A stretch of DNA of 64,000 nt from Aphrocallistes beatrix (taxonomy: Eukaryota; Porifera; Hexactinellida; Sceptrulophora; Aphrocallistidae). This document shows, piece by piece, positions 46,743 to 59,625 of the stretch. The notes below the pieces were generated by a model that saw only the letters and a list, made by a program, of their open reading frames with translations, was not told the origin of the DNA and searched no databases. The number at the start of each line of letters is the position of its first letter. The stretch's first letter is position 1. The stretch covers positions 124,001 through 188,000 of the forward strand of contig OY725491.1 in the NCBI GenBank assembly GCA_963281255.1. Reading direction: 5' to 3'. The position numbers were made by a program, and so were the translations under genes.

Positions 46743-47310
46743 TATATTAAAATGCAATGTTTTTTTTTTGTTTTTTTTTGTTTGTGAAGAATTGATTAAG
46801 GAACGTGAAATTTGGTACACAGGTAAATAATAATGAAACTAGAAAGAAGTTCGAAGATCTAACCGAAATGTTTACACCTCGCCGAAATAGATAACAAAAT
46901 GTGCTCACCAATTAAATTCGATTATTTTATAATGCAAATACCTTGAAATAAATTAGTAGTGACTTATGTATACAATCAAAAGGACTATTTGTGATTGAAA
47001 TCCATTGGTTCATGTGAGAACCAATCAATTATCAGACTTTTATAATGTGATTCACACCATTCTATTTCATATCAATGATTGAATATAGTTATTTTGAGTC
47101 TGAAATTGGTTTTAGTATAATAATCTTCAGTAATGTGAACTTTGTGTATTCAAATTGAGCTTACATTCAGGATTAGTTGACTTAATACGAAGTAAATTCT
47201 ATTTATCACGAACCTAAATTTTCTGCTACAGTTCTGATTGGGGCGCGGCGCCTGCATCTGTCCGAATCTTGAAGATGTCATTTGTCAGAATTTCCATTAC
47301 TGACATTAGT

Positions 47311-47435
47311 CAGAATGATTTTTATTGAGTTCTGACTTTGTCAGAATGGTTTTTATCGAATTCTGCACTTGTTAGAATGAGATTTTTAGAGTTCTGCACT
47401 TGTTAGAATGGAATTTCTAGAATTCTACTAAATGC
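47311..47435 (+). repeat. About four tandem 31-32 bp units
   Basis: Units of the type AGAATGRTTTTTATYGARTT plus CTGMACTTGT, each about 31 bases, drifting across the array. They are present in the left half-element and absent from the right one. Confidence 0.75.
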
Positions 47436-48315
47436 CACTCAATCACCACGTCACGAAATTAAAATACCACTTTCACATTCAAATGGACACTATTTCTAAC
47501 ATAAAATGCCCCTTTTCACACCTTTCTTTTACATATTACTCTCGAAAATGCTCACTTTCGCTCTGCCAGTAATGGAAATTCTGACAAGTGCAGCGTCCCC
47601 TTCTGATTTCATTTATGTAACTGCAGACAAATGACAATCCAGCGTACTTAGTAGAGAACAAGAAAGCGACGTATTGTTTCTCTAATATCCCCAAGCGTCC
47701 ACTGGGTAACTCTGCGGACACGCAGTGTCTGCAAGCCGCGCAGCAAAAGCAAGCGAAACTTAAAATTGCATGAAACATTTCGACAAATGTTTTTTAAAAT
47801 GAAAGTTGGGATATCTGTCGCAGTTATCTAAATCTCCTGCTTAATAAACTAGGACAAGATTTTAAAGGCCCTCTTGATGTAAAATTATACAACGATTTTG
47901 GGAGCTACATCATATATTTTCGGTGGTTATCACCACGCATAGGCGCCAAGTTTTGGAAAATAGAATAAAACCAGGAGGGCCAAGAACGAGCGACGGTAAG
48001 GGGGGTCTGGGGGGCTACTCCCCAGAAAAATGTTAAAATCTTAGATGCTCAAATATCGATATACAGCTATTGTTGTTACCTAGGGAAAGAAAATCTCGGA
48101 CTATAGTGGAAGAAAAATGTAATTGGGGTTTATATTTAGACTCAATTAACATAATTATGGGGTTTAGTTGTAACCTATAAGTTGGTGTGGAGTCTTGCCA
48201 TACCACAGCTTCATCTACTGCTCCACTACCCAGCACCACGGCCCCCACACGCTCCAAACCTGGGGGGGGCGGCCCCCCCCAGGTACCCACACTTGGCGCC
48301 TACTCTAGGGGTCCG

Positions 48316-48420
48316 AATAAACGGCCCGCTTATTAATTTTTGAAAAATATTTCATCCCCCCGCTTATTAATTTTTGAAAAAGTTTCCACTCCCCCCCCGT
48401 TTATTAAATTTTATACTAAT
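48316..48420 (+). repeat. Short tandem repeat, CCCGCTTATTAATTTTTGAA units
   Basis: Three imperfect copies of a C-run followed by CGCTTATTAATTTTTGAAAA in the spacer between the two tail-to-tail elements. Confidence 0.75.
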
Positions 48421-49470
48421 TGAAACTTTTTTTACAAAACCATAGCTTCTGATTTGATGTTGTGAATCAGTTAGAATTCTCTACTATAATATTGTACTTT
48501 TTCTAATTACGTAGGCGTAATATATGCTCGAATTTCTTTTTGTTGATTTTAATAATTAAATCCTATTAGCATGACCTCCCGCCTATTCCACCCCCCCGAG
48601 TATATCACTGAACTAGGAAGGTTTATTCGATTCCTGAAACGATATTGAATGAAAAGATTAATACACTTCATTATCTACCTTTAATGATGATTTGAAGTAA
48701 AATAAAATTATTTTTTAACAAACGCGCTTCGCTTGCTTGCGCTGCGCGGCTTGCAGACACTGCGTGTCTGCAGATTTACCCAGTGGGGGCTTGGGGATAT
48801 TAGAGAAACAATACGTCGCTTTCTTGTTTTATACTAAGTACGCTGGATTGTCATTTGTCTACGGTTATATTAATGAAATCAGAACTGTAGCAGAAATTGT
48901 TTCGTGATAAATATAATTTACTTCGTATTAAGTCAACTAATCTGAATGTAAGCTCAATTTGAATACACAAAGTTCACATTGCTAAAGATGATTATACTTA
49001 AATAATCAATTCCAGTCCCTGTCGTTAAAAGTTATTTTGTGATCGAATTGATTGATCGTAGCTATAACACACTTTAATTGTTGTTAACAATCAAATTTTA
49101 GACTCAAAATAGCAGTATTCAATCATTTATATGAAATAGAATCGTGTGAATGGCACTATAAAAGGCTGATAATTGATTGGTTCACATAAACCAATGAATT
49201 TCAATCACAAATAGTTATTTTGATTGTATGCATAAGTCAATACTATTTTATTCCAATGTATTTACATTATAAAATAATCGAATTTGATTGGTCAGCACAT
49301 TTTGTCACCTATCTCGGCGAGGTGTGAACATTTCGCTTAGGTCTTCGAACTTAACAGATTCATCATTTGACACCTACATACATGCCAATTTTCCTATTTC
49401 TACGACTTGCCAATTCTTCAATCAATTCGGACAAACAAACAAACAAAAAAAAAATCCTAGAGTTTTAATA

Positions 49471-51218
49471 TATAAGATAAGGAAAAATAGAATATATTAC
49501 TGTCTTAAATAATTTTTGGTAAATAGAAATGGACTCACTCGTGTCAGATTGGAATGTTCGTGTTTCTGTCTTTGCGAAATGATTGAAACGTTTGTTTTAT
49601 TCGTGTTTAGATTCGGTTGGAATCGTTTGGAAATCGTGCCGATTATGCTTGAATATTTTTCAGTAGGGACTGTTGCTGGGTTTGAAGATAACAGTGAGAT
49701 ATTCTCTCTATTTAACTGAGCATAGAACTGTGACAAGATTGCTACAGAGAACTTTACTACAGGCGTCACGCATGAATTCATTAGTATCTCCTTTCCTAGG
49801 AAATTGATCCTTAAGCACATTCCAGCTAACCACTCCATTCATCTTGTGTTGCTATCTCAAGCTAAGATGTCTCTAGAATGTTCTTAACTGTTTATGTGGT
49901 TAGTGGTTGTGGCATAGATACCATCAACCATTTACAACATCACAACAGATATCAAGCGAGAAAGTGAATTGGAGTGTGTTCAGATAAAATACGAATAACA
50001 ATACGAGTGTGAAGTTAGCAGCGAATTCCAGCAGCCAAACATGAGCACCACTTCACACTAAATAAATCAGCCAATTGTCAATCAATTCATCTGAAATTTC
50101 TTGAGTGTCTTAATCGAAGCATGGTACTTTTCCTCTGTTGAATAATTAATCCATATCACACTTATTCATGTCACAATGACATTGCAAATTTTCAATACAA
50201 AATCCCCATAAGACATTTTGAGCACCACTCCCAGCAAATGGTTCCTCAACCTGATATCATGACTAAACCTGACATCATGACTTAATGACTTAATTAAGGT
50301 GTGATTTTTGTGTAGAACCAAGATTAGTACGAGTTGATTTGAAAAATTCTGAATTTTCCAAATCAACTCGTATCAATCTTAGTTCTATACAAAATTATAC
50401 CTTATTATCATTTAGAAGTAGGCTTAAAACAGCTTAGAAAATAACTAAAATTGTCCTTAGAATGACCTGTTGCGGAATGATATGATGACTAATCGAATTT
50501 TTTCCAACAGATATATGTACTTTGATACCACGTTTATATATGCTGGTAATACATTCTTAATGCCTATTCTACATGGTTGACGATTTTAGGCTAATCGTGT
50601 ATTAATCCATTCGGCTATTACCGCATCCTTGGTTATTTTATTGTGAGGCATTATTAGAGCAGGCTATGATTCTATCAATCATTTGACATCCTCGATTTTT
50701 TGATATTTTTCAATTGTCGAACAACCAAGCTGTTTGACCCCAGACTGATAATTCATATTTCAGTATTCAATACATTAGATGGACAATACTCAGGCGTTCA
50801 AAATTCCTGAATATACTTATCCCCAATTACATACTAATACTGTATTGTTATGGATTTGTTATATCACAGTATGGTACTAAGAAGTAACTCATTCTAGTCA
50901 TACCAACACTTAAACAATGGTTGTTACTAATATCCGGGCAGGGACAGGACGGGATAGCTGCAGGATATCCCCGGTTAAATACTGGACATATCCCAGTAGA
51001 CCAGGGTATTCGTGTAAATGGGAATCCCCATGGGGATTCCCACAGGAATTCTACGGGAATGGGATGGGAATGGGAATTGAAATTTCATTCCCACTGCAAC
51101 CCTGATACATATTTAGCTAATCTCTAATCTAAGAAGTATATTTTATTTCTTCTGCTCTCTAAAATCTGAACTCTCTTCTTATTGAGTGCCTACCTATTCC
51201 AACTATAATAACTACCTA
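49471..51218. other. Repeat-derived region, no gene supported
   Basis: A minus frame at 49497-49838 (113 codons) has no recognisable domain. The sequence at 50003-50030 is a lone copy of the end of the 54638-56444 foldback (ACGAGTGTGAAGTTAGCAGC). About 50470-50600 is a diverged piece of the 51219-52293 palindrome (TATATATGCTGRTAATACATTC shared in part). Confidence 0.55.
50296..50403. repeat. 108-bp near-perfect hairpin
   Basis: Arms AAGGTGTGATTTTTGTGTAG... and its inverse ending ...TATACCTT pair over about 45 bp each, around a short AATTCTGAATT loop. It may be a tiny foldback MITE. Confidence 0.8.
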
Positions 51219-52293
51219 CATAGCCTACTGTATATAAGGCCTCACAGTAACTTGCGGATTTGGGACTAGGGATGCGGAGGAAGATCGTTGAACTAATACA
51301 TGAGCTGCCTTAAATCATTTACAAAGCACAATAGAGCTTAGGAATGTATTATCAGCATATATAAATATGGTGTCAAAGTACCCATATCCGTTGTTAAAAA
51401 TTTGATTAGTCACCATATGATTGCGCAATAGGTTATATTTGTGACAAATGTGATTTTCAGAGGCCGTTTAGGGGCATTTCTAAGTGTTTTTATTGTAAAA
51501 TTTTTCGCATAGAACTGAGATGTGAATGGGTTAATACGAAAAATTTGGAATTTTTTCATGGAATGTTGGTACATTCCAGTGTTGCTGTGGAAACGTGTTT
51601 TGGTCAGTTGGCGTTATATCTTGGAAACTGCAATGGCTACACATTCAAATGTAATTCCATTTGATAGCGAATATACTACTTCCTATTAAGTGATAATATA
51701 ATTTCGACCTCTAAATTCAATAGTTTATGAGATATTCGACAATGTACCATATTGGTCACATTTGATAATTTGTCGAATATCTCATAAACTATTGAATTTA
51801 GAGGTCGAAATTATATTATCACTTAATAGGAAGTAGTATATTCGCTATCAAATGGAATTACATTTGAATGTGTAGCCATTGCAGTTTTCAAGATATAACG
51901 CCAACTGACCAAAACACGTTTCCACAGCAACACTGGAATGTACCAACATTCCATGAAAAAATTCCAAATTTTTCGTATTAACCCATTCACATCTCAGTTC
52001 TATGCGAAAAATTTTACAATAAAAACACTTAGAAATGCCCCTAAACGGCCTCTGAAAATCACATTTGTCACAAATATAACCTATTGCGCAATCATATGGT
52101 GACTAATCAAATTTTTAACAACGGATATGGGTACTTTGACACCATATTTATATATGCTGATAATACATTCCTAAGCTCTATTGTGCTTTGTAAATGATTT
52201 AAGGCAGCTCATGTATTAGTTCAACGGTCTTCCTCCGCATCCCTAGTCCCAAATCCGCAAGTTACTGTGAGGCCTTATATACAGTAGGCTATG
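51219..52293. mobile_element. 1075-bp palindromic P-like non-autonomous element
   Basis: Two nearly identical arms of about 520 bp meet near 51757, with a spacer of a few tens of bases. The ends CATAGCCTACTGTATATAAG and complement match those of the THAP-bearing element 57349-59618 for about 30 bp with few changes. The exact 7-bp duplication CTACCTA lies at 51212-51218 and 52294-52300. It has no coding capacity. Confidence 0.93.
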
Positions 52294-52399
52294 CTACCTA
52301 ATAACAGCTACCGCAACGCCACTGGGACTTGACATACTTTCCAAATTGTTCTGGAATGGTGATGCATTTTTCATTGAAATATTGGTCCCCCGGACCAAA

Positions 52400-53760
52400 A
52401 TTTTCCAGTGACAGCGCAGGCGCTAGCCCGCTCTACGAGCTGACTAAGAGGAGTACTAGTAGGTGGCAGTGGACTAAATCATGCGAAAGTGCTTTCAACG
52501 AGCTTCGAAAAGCCCTGGTGGTTCACCCAGTTTTGTTGGCACATCCGGATTGGAGAGAGTTTGTGATTGAAGCAGACGCCAGCTCAACAACGATGATCAA
52601 ACAGGAGAATTGTGACCCATCGATTACTTTTCATCGGCATTAAACCCGGCTCAAAGAAATTATGCTGCAGGTCAGCTAGAAGCCTGGGCTCTGGTGGCAG
52701 CGTGTCGCAAGTGGGCTATGTACTTGAGGGCTACAGGTAGTGTCGAGCTTGTCACGGATCATAACCCGTTGAAGCGGTTACAAAAACAGAAAGACCCGCG
52801 GCACACGTTCGCGAGATGGATTTTGGAGTTAGAAGAGTTCGATTACCGAGTCACTTATAGTCCAGGAAAACAATGTCGTCCTCGATTATCTCTCTAGAGT
52901 ACCTGGGCTGACAATTGACGAAGCCGTACAAGACGACGCTGTTTTTGAAAACAAAATATTAATCGCAGAACCGGTGGAGTTAGTTTTGGACTCCCGTTTA
53001 CAGAGAGGTGATCCCGTTATAAGACTGGCCATACTACAGTTGAGAAGAGATAGAACAGTCGCGACGGGGCAGCTCAGGAAGGTGGCGAATCATCTCATGG
53101 AGAAGAATGGATTGCTTCTTTTTGATGATAGGATTGTCGTTCCCAGAGAGGCCAAAAACCGAGTGCTGAGCAAAGTTCACGCTGCAGGCCAATTTGGTCA
53201 AAGGAGAACCCTGCAACTCTTGAGGCGGAGTTACGTCTGGGTTAAGCTGTCACGGGACGCAAAAGAGTGTTGTAAAGCCTGTCTCCCGTGCCAGAAGGCA
53301 ACGGCTTCGAACAGACCTCGTGAACCGCTGGGAGGATTCATCACCACATATATTGGACCTGGAGATCTCGTAGCTATGGATGTTGCCACGCTTCCATGGG
53401 CAGATGAGGGATACAGATACTTTATTTACATTGTCGACGTATTTATGCGCTATTTGGAGCTTGTGCCCCTTAAGGACCAGAGGGCAGCGTTGCTGGTGAG
53501 AGAATTTGAGAGGGGTTGGATCTTCCGCGGATATGGGGTCCCGAAGGGTCTCCTTACCGATCAAGCGCCGAACATTGATGGAAGAGACACTCCTCCCCAT
53601 ATCACCCACAAGCTGATGGGGTGGTAGAGAGGAGCATTGGTTTGGTTAAACAGGTGGCGCTGTGTCTGATGCTGGGGAGGAAGTTAGAGAAAGATGCTTG
53701 GCACAGTATTATCCCCGAGATATCGTTATACTGTAATTATAACAAAAGTGACTATATGAG
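52400..53760 (+). pseudogene. Ty3/gypsy-type pol remnant (RNase H, integrase)
   Basis: Frameshifted coding pieces in order. An RT-connection/RNase H start (WTKSCESAFNELRKAL, then FVIEADASST) is followed in another frame by RNase H (NPAQRNYAAGQLEAWALV; TDHNPLKRL). Then comes an integrase with an HHCC-like H...CCKACLPCQ, the first acidic site in MDVATLP, the second in LLTDQAPN, and the Glu in VVERSIGL. The plus orientation is opposite to the retroelement at 56445-60960, so this is a separate insertion. Reverse transcriptase and gag are missing and there are at least three frame breaks. Non-functional. Confidence 0.88.
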
Positions 53761-53866
53761 TTATGCATATAATAGTTTAACAGAACAAAATCTCTCAGTA
53801 CATAAACTCTCATATGAATTTACGTTCAGATTACTTGATTTGGTAACTTAACAATTTCCAATTATA

Positions 53867-54332
53867 CAGTGGAACCTCCATAATCTGACATTCAATGGGA
53901 GACGAAAAAAATGGCGGATTAGCAAATTGTCGGATTATCGAATAGCCCCCTCCATAATCCGACATTTATGGAAAATCAGCAAAATGTCGGATTATGGAGG
54001 TAAAATAACCTCCACAATCCGACAATATTTGACAGACGAATAATTTGTCTGATCAAAGAGGTAAAATAACCCCTCCATAATCCGACATTTTTTGATACTA
54101 GTAGACGAATAATTTGTCGGATTATGGAGGTAAAATAACCTCCATAAACGAAAATATTGTCGGATTATACAGGTCGAATTTGTATTACTGGAAAATTATT
54201 AAATTGTCGGATTCCGGAATAGCGAGGTGTCGGAGAGGTTGTTTTCTATAGAAAAACGATCCGTGAACAGAAATAATGTCGGTTTAGAGAAATGTCGGAT
54301 TACAGAAGTGTCGGATTACGGAGGTTCCACTG
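53867..54332. mobile_element. 466-bp pogo-type MITE, CAGTGGAACCTCCATAAT family
   Basis: Ends CAGTGGAACCTCCATAATCT and complement, with TA at 53865-53866 and 54333-54334. The interior holds repeated CCATAATCCGACATTT-like units in both orientations. It lies just after the plus-strand pol remnant. Confidence 0.92.
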
Positions 54333-54637
54333 TATTACATTCTTCCCCTCTTCGCAGAAGACTATCGGTATCACGACTGTTTTTCTTCCAAGTATCTAGG
54401 CATCCGACGTTGCCGTTGAGGTCGTACATAAGTATATCCTATTTAATCATTTGCGTCATCGTTAGGGGCTGTAAACCTTTTAGGGGTGGAGCTTGATAAC
54501 TTCTTAGGAGTGGAACTTAGTCAACACTTCGATCATGTATAGAATCATTGACATGAACTGAATCGTTGGCAGTTGCATCAATTGCATATCAATAGATACA
54601 TTCGGTTGTGAAGTATCTGGTATGTTGAAGTGCGGTA

Positions 54638-56444
54638 ACGGGTGTGAAGTTAGCAGCGGATTCGCATGTCACAGGAAACACCTTATATCTTAAAAACTAT
54701 ATAAGCTACATGAAAAAAAATCATATCAGCGTGTAAAGGAGCGTTGGTACACCTATGTGACGATATTTGTTTCTCGATTTTATCCATGATGACTCCGCAT
54801 TTTCACTTTCAATTTTTACTAATGCTTGTCACACCTTTTTAATTGTATCTCAGAAGTTATTCGAGATATCAATTTCTCCTTTTATATACTTATTACTCTT
54901 ATTTGGTACACCTTATATTTCAAGTTGATATCTCCCTTTTTGGGCCAAATATAAGGTTTAATTTTTTTACATTAAATTCCTATATAGACGAGTGTTATCT
55001 TAGTAGCGGATTCGAAGTCGCACTTAATCGCTTATAACTCGAAAAGTATTCGTCCTAGATCAAAAATAATTATACCAGTGGAAAGAAGAGAGTTGGTGTA
55101 TTTCATTTTTAAGTTTAAAATTTTAAATTTTCACAAAATGAGTTAGCAGTGACACATCAAATTTAGGTCTCAGTTTTTGGTTAATATCTCATGAAATATT
55201 TATGATAAAAACTTTTCCTTTAAACTACGTTTATTTCAGCCTTGGTGTATTTTGTATTTCAAATTTCAAATTAAAATATTAATTTTTGAACGAATTATTA
55301 ATATTTGAATTTTACATTATAATAATGTGATATCACCGGGATTGAATCTATCAAAATATTTTCTTTTGATTACACACTCTGACATATCATATGTGGAATA
55401 TATGAAAGTTATGTGCCATGCCTTTGTGGCAGGTATATTTGAAAGTGGTAAAACTTTCATATATTCCACATATGATATGTCAGAGTGTTCTAAATAGCAT
55501 ATTCGTACTCGCTGAACCTAGCCGAGAAGAACAAGGGGTCACTCGATATGGTTACTCCAAAATTTGGAGATCGGAATGTTTTAACATTCCTGGCCGTTAC
55601 TAGGAACGGGCAACCAAAATAATTCTCCAAATATGGTCAATATATATATATCAAATTGCTGGAAATTTAGTGCTGGACACGAATTCAGCAATCAAAATAT
55701 GATCTGGTGTAATCAAAAGAAAATATTTTGATAGATTCAATCCCGGTGATATCACATTATTATAATGTAAAATTCAAATATTAATAATTCGTTCAAAAAT
55801 TAATATTTTAATTTGAAATTTGAAATACAAAATACACCAAGGCTGAAATAAACGTAGTTTAAAGGAAAAGTTTTTATCATAAATATTTCATGAGATATTA
55901 ACCAAAAACTGAGACCTAAATTTGATGTGTCACTGCTAACTCATTTTGTGAAAATTTAAAATTTTAAACTTAAAAATGAAATACACCAACTCTCTTCTTT
56001 CCACTGGTATAATTATTTTTGATCTAGGACGAATACTTTTCGAGTTATAAGTGATTAAGTGCGACTTCGAATCCGCTACTAAGATAACACTCGTCTATAT
56101 AGGAATTTAATGTAAAAAAATTAAACCTTATATTTGGCCCAAAAAGGGAGATATCAACTTGAAATATAAGGTGTACCAAATAAGAGTAATAAGTATATAA
56201 AAGGAGAAATTGATATCTCGAATAACTTCTGAGATACAATTAAAAAGGTGTGACAAGCATTAGTAAAAATTGAAAGTGAAAATGCTGAGTCATCATGGAT
56301 AAAATCGAGAAACAAATATCGTCACATAGGTGTACCAACGCTCCTTTACACGCTGATATGATTTTTTTTCATGTAGCTTATATAGTTTTTAAGATATAAG
56401 GTGTTTCCTGTGACATGCGAATCCGCTGCTAACTTCACACTCGT
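54638..56444. mobile_element. 1807-bp foldback element with 738-bp arms, 9-bp duplication
   Basis: The arms are 54638-55375 and 55707-56444, equal in length. The ends are ACGGGTGTGAAGTTAGCAGC and ACGAGTGTGAAGTTAGCAGC. The 9-bp duplication AGTGCGGTA lies at 54629-54637 and 56445-56453, in the Mutator (MULE) range. The loop begins with a second palindrome (55374-55488, ACACTCTGACATATCATATG arms). It interrupts the integrase of the minus-strand retroelement. Confidence 0.92.
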
Positions 56445-57340
56445 AGTGCGGTATGCGAACAGAACTAAATACATATATGTTTCCCAAGCATCACTACTGT
56501 CGACATAACACCGCAACATTTGAAGTACAGTTCGGTTGCTTCTTTCGACTAATGCGTTGCCCAATTTTCCCTGTGGGTGGTATGGTGTAGTGTGAGTTTT
56601 GTGAATTCCTAGACTCCTACACGTTTCCTTATATAATAAACGTGATTCAAAATTTCGCCCCTGGTCCGAATGCAGAAATTCGGGGATACCAAACATCGAA
56701 AATAGTCTGACCAATTTCTTTGTGATTGTCTCTGTCTTCTGGTTGGGTATCGGGTAGCATTCTAGCCATTTTGTGAAAGCGTCTTCCACGACCAAAAGAT
56801 ATCTGTTTCCCTTTCTACTGAGGGGAACCTCAAGAATATCCACCTGTACTGATTGGATGGTTCTTCCAATTGGAGTATTCAGTAGTGGTAGTGCAAGTTT
56901 TGCTCTTTGACCCACTTCGCATGATGTCACATAATCGTGGACATCAGAAGGCGTCCTAATCCAAAAAGCCATGGACTTTAGACGGCTAAGTGTGCGATCA
57001 ACACCCTGATGACCCGCATCATCATGGGCCTGACAGAGCAAATCCCGTTTCATGGAATCAGGAGCGACGATGATACTTTGAAGGTTTGAAAACAGTTGAA
57101 TCTTGTAGTTGCGCACAAGAATTATTTATGTTTACTAATTGCAATTGTGTACTTCTGTTTATAGCGCTTTAACCATGGATGGTCCCACTCAGTGTTCTTA
57201 AACTGTTGAGACGTTGGAATAATCTCTAGTTCATACAATACTTTTCCTAATACTGTGTCATTAAGCTGTTGACTTCTAATAGACTCCATACTAGGCAAAT
57301 ATGTTAGCTCTGTAAGTGCGCAGATTTCATCATTTGATAA
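56445..57340 (-). pseudogene. Ty3/gypsy integrase fragment
   Basis: Minus-strand frame with H..H zinc-like DDAGHQGVDRTLSRL and a C-x-x-G replacing part of the CxxC. The catalytic triad is visible: VQVDILEVP, LHSDQGRNFES and NALVERSNRTV. It is cut at its 3' end by the 54638-56444 foldback within an FAYRT motif, and at its 5' side by the P-like element at 57349. One further break is near 57117. It continues upstream at 59626-60960. Confidence 0.9.
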
Positions 57341-57348
57341 ACTCTGTC

Positions 57349-59618
57349 CATAGCCTACTTAATATAAGGCCTGACAGTAAATGTACCATGGATGAACAAC
57401 AAGATGGGAAATTTTATTTTCTAAAATTCCGTGAATTGAGCTATTAAGTCTCCAGAATTCCCAAACATTACTGCCCTGTTACCTTGTGGTTAAAATGATC
57501 ATGTATAGTGAGAATGGTGATTGGATATCATAATTTAATATTAATAGTACAGTATAGACAAACTACATTATATGTATAATATAATTAGTAGAAACACAAC
57601 ACACAACAGAAATAATAACTCTCCTCATTCGGACTATAGCTAGCTAGCTAGCGCACTAGTATGCATTCAGTTTATAATAGATAAACAAAATCAAGGGCAC
57701 CAAGAAACTACATAATAGAAATAAGAATGAACAATGTAATACAACAAAGTAATACAAATATACATAGTAAGAAATGCAGAAGTAAACTAATAACAAGAAA
57801 ATTTCTTAAATTTGCGCTTTTCTACAACTTTCGAAAGAACTAGAGAAGGATAATTCTTGACTTGATAGCGAGAAAGCGATTCGCTGCAGTAAAAACAAGT
57901 TTCTGCAATATACTCAGATTGAATATTTCACAGTTAAACACAATTAAATTCCAAATATTCGTATCACGATTATCACTATCTTCCAAGTACATCAATGTGA
58001 ATTCAACTGATATTTTTTTAGAAGGCCCACTTACTAGCTTTGCCAACAGCTCTTTATTATTCTCGATGGCATAAAATCTCTTCCATAAAACAAGTATAGA
58101 ATCCAAAACAGGGTCAGATGAGTACTTAAGTCCGCCACAGTCCGTTAAATGCAAAAGTTCAAACTCAGAATCCGAGGATAAGTCAAGAGATTCTTTATCA
58201 ACTGTTAACAGATGAAGGCAGACATGACATGGTTTCGATGGTTTAGGTACTGATAGAGAGAGTAGGCTGCAATAAAGGCCAATGATTGAAGCACCTGTGG
58301 ACTGCATTCAATGGTTGATTATGGGAATTTCATCAAGAAATGGCTCGAAATTGAATACAACATCACTAGTGGAATAAGGAGAAGGAAAGGACCTGACAAA
58401 TGATGAATTGATAGCAAACAAGAGTCTTGTCGGTCAGCAAATATATTTAATATGCTAGAAAGTTTGAGTCGACGCTCGGTAACATGAAAATTAGAACTCG
58501 ACATCATACGATACAGCCAGAGAAATGGTGTTCCAATGAATATGTTTGTATAGGAGGACAGCACATAGGAAAAACCACAGGAGTTAGTCAAATGGTTATT
58601 AAGTCATTGATGACCTCCTTAATATGCTCTTTGGTTCGGGGTATATGGAATGACTGCTTAGTGTTTTTAGAATTAGAGTCGTGTATTAAAGCAAGTTCTT
58701 GAAAAACAGATTCAATGCCGGATGTCATTAATTGCCTATGGAAATGAGGATGTTTTGTCCACATGAAAATAGGCTGAGGCAGATAAATAGGAATTGATAA
58801 GGTACAAATATGCATATATATATTTTTCTTTCAGCCATCTTAGCGAGAGCGAACGTGATGTTATTTTCATCAGGAAACCATACAAACCAACTATTGGCAG
58901 TGAAATCAAGGTTAACTTATCTTTCACGTCTTTTAGAGTTAGTGATGAACTTTCTCCTCACTCTCAAATCTCAAACTAAGTTGCAGGGTTTGATTCATCA
59001 AATCCTCTTCTTTTGCATCGTATGACAAGCGAGTTTAGTAGATTTAGCTGAGTAGTAAGGTGCACAGCCAGGTAGTAGATTTGGAACAGGACCTTCCTTT
59101 AGTATTGGTTTCACGCGTAGTACTTCAGTAAAAGTACCATCTCCTTTTGGTACTTTGAAAATGAAGTCGTATCTTCTTTCTGAAAGTGCTTGATGCATAC
59201 GTAAACAACATTGAGGTTACTTATATCTTCACGATGAAGAGCACGTGTCCAAGCCTATTTTAGGTCAGGTGGACTTTCAGGCATCTTGAATACTGGAACC
59301 CAACACCAACGTTGTAGTTACTCTTGTATCCAGGGACAGAGCAAGAGTTTGGCATGTCGGAATGAGATAGAAACTAATATTATTTGAAAGAGTAGGGAGA
59401 TTCAAAATAGGCGACTAGTAGTATGTATAATACAAAAGTTTTGAATAATTTATGATCAATAGTAGTATTCATTCCAATAATATGTATAATAAATGTGGTT
59501 AATTATCATAATATTTTCGATATTAAATATTGTGGATTGATAAGTATTACCATCTTGTCTTTCATCTTTGGTCCTTATTTTCAAAGTTACTGTCAGACCT
59601 TATATTAAATAGGCTATG
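57349..59618 (-). mobile_element. P-element-like transposon with decayed THAP transposase
   Basis: 2270 bp with about 32-bp inverted ends, CATAGCCTACTTAATATAAG and CATAGCCTATTTAATATAAG, two mismatches overall. The exact 7-bp duplication CTCTGTC lies at 57342-57348 and 59619-59625. On the minus strand a THAP-like zinc finger starts near 59355 (MPNSCSVPG...CIKHF...VPNLLPG). Broken frames follow to about 57840 (155-, 90- and 75-codon pieces). THAP at the N-terminus plus CA...TG ends and 7-8 bp duplications fit the P superfamily. The remaining transposase domains are not recognisable to me. Confidence 0.83.
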
Positions 59619-59625
59619 CTCTGTC

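Larger units (their letters stand above)
46757..49470. mobile_element. Two related hairpin-tail elements, tail to tail
   Basis: The left half (46757 to about 47765, +) and right half (49470 to about 48723, -) are diverged inverted copies. They share the (G)TTTG/AATTGATT start, an AAATGTTYACACCTCGCCGA block, the CAATCAAAAKRACTATTTGTG block, and a tail CGGACACGCAGTGTCTGCAA with an AAGCAAGCGAA hairpin. About 960 bp of unrelated sequence separates the tails. The start and tail resemble the 21516 element family. Confidence 0.75.

Noticed and set aside
48033..48290. 85-codon minus frame with a proline run
   Set aside because: It arises from a C/G homopolymer stretch in repeat DNA.
49497..49838. 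113-codon minus frame
   Set aside because: No domain, no splice context, and it lies between repeats.
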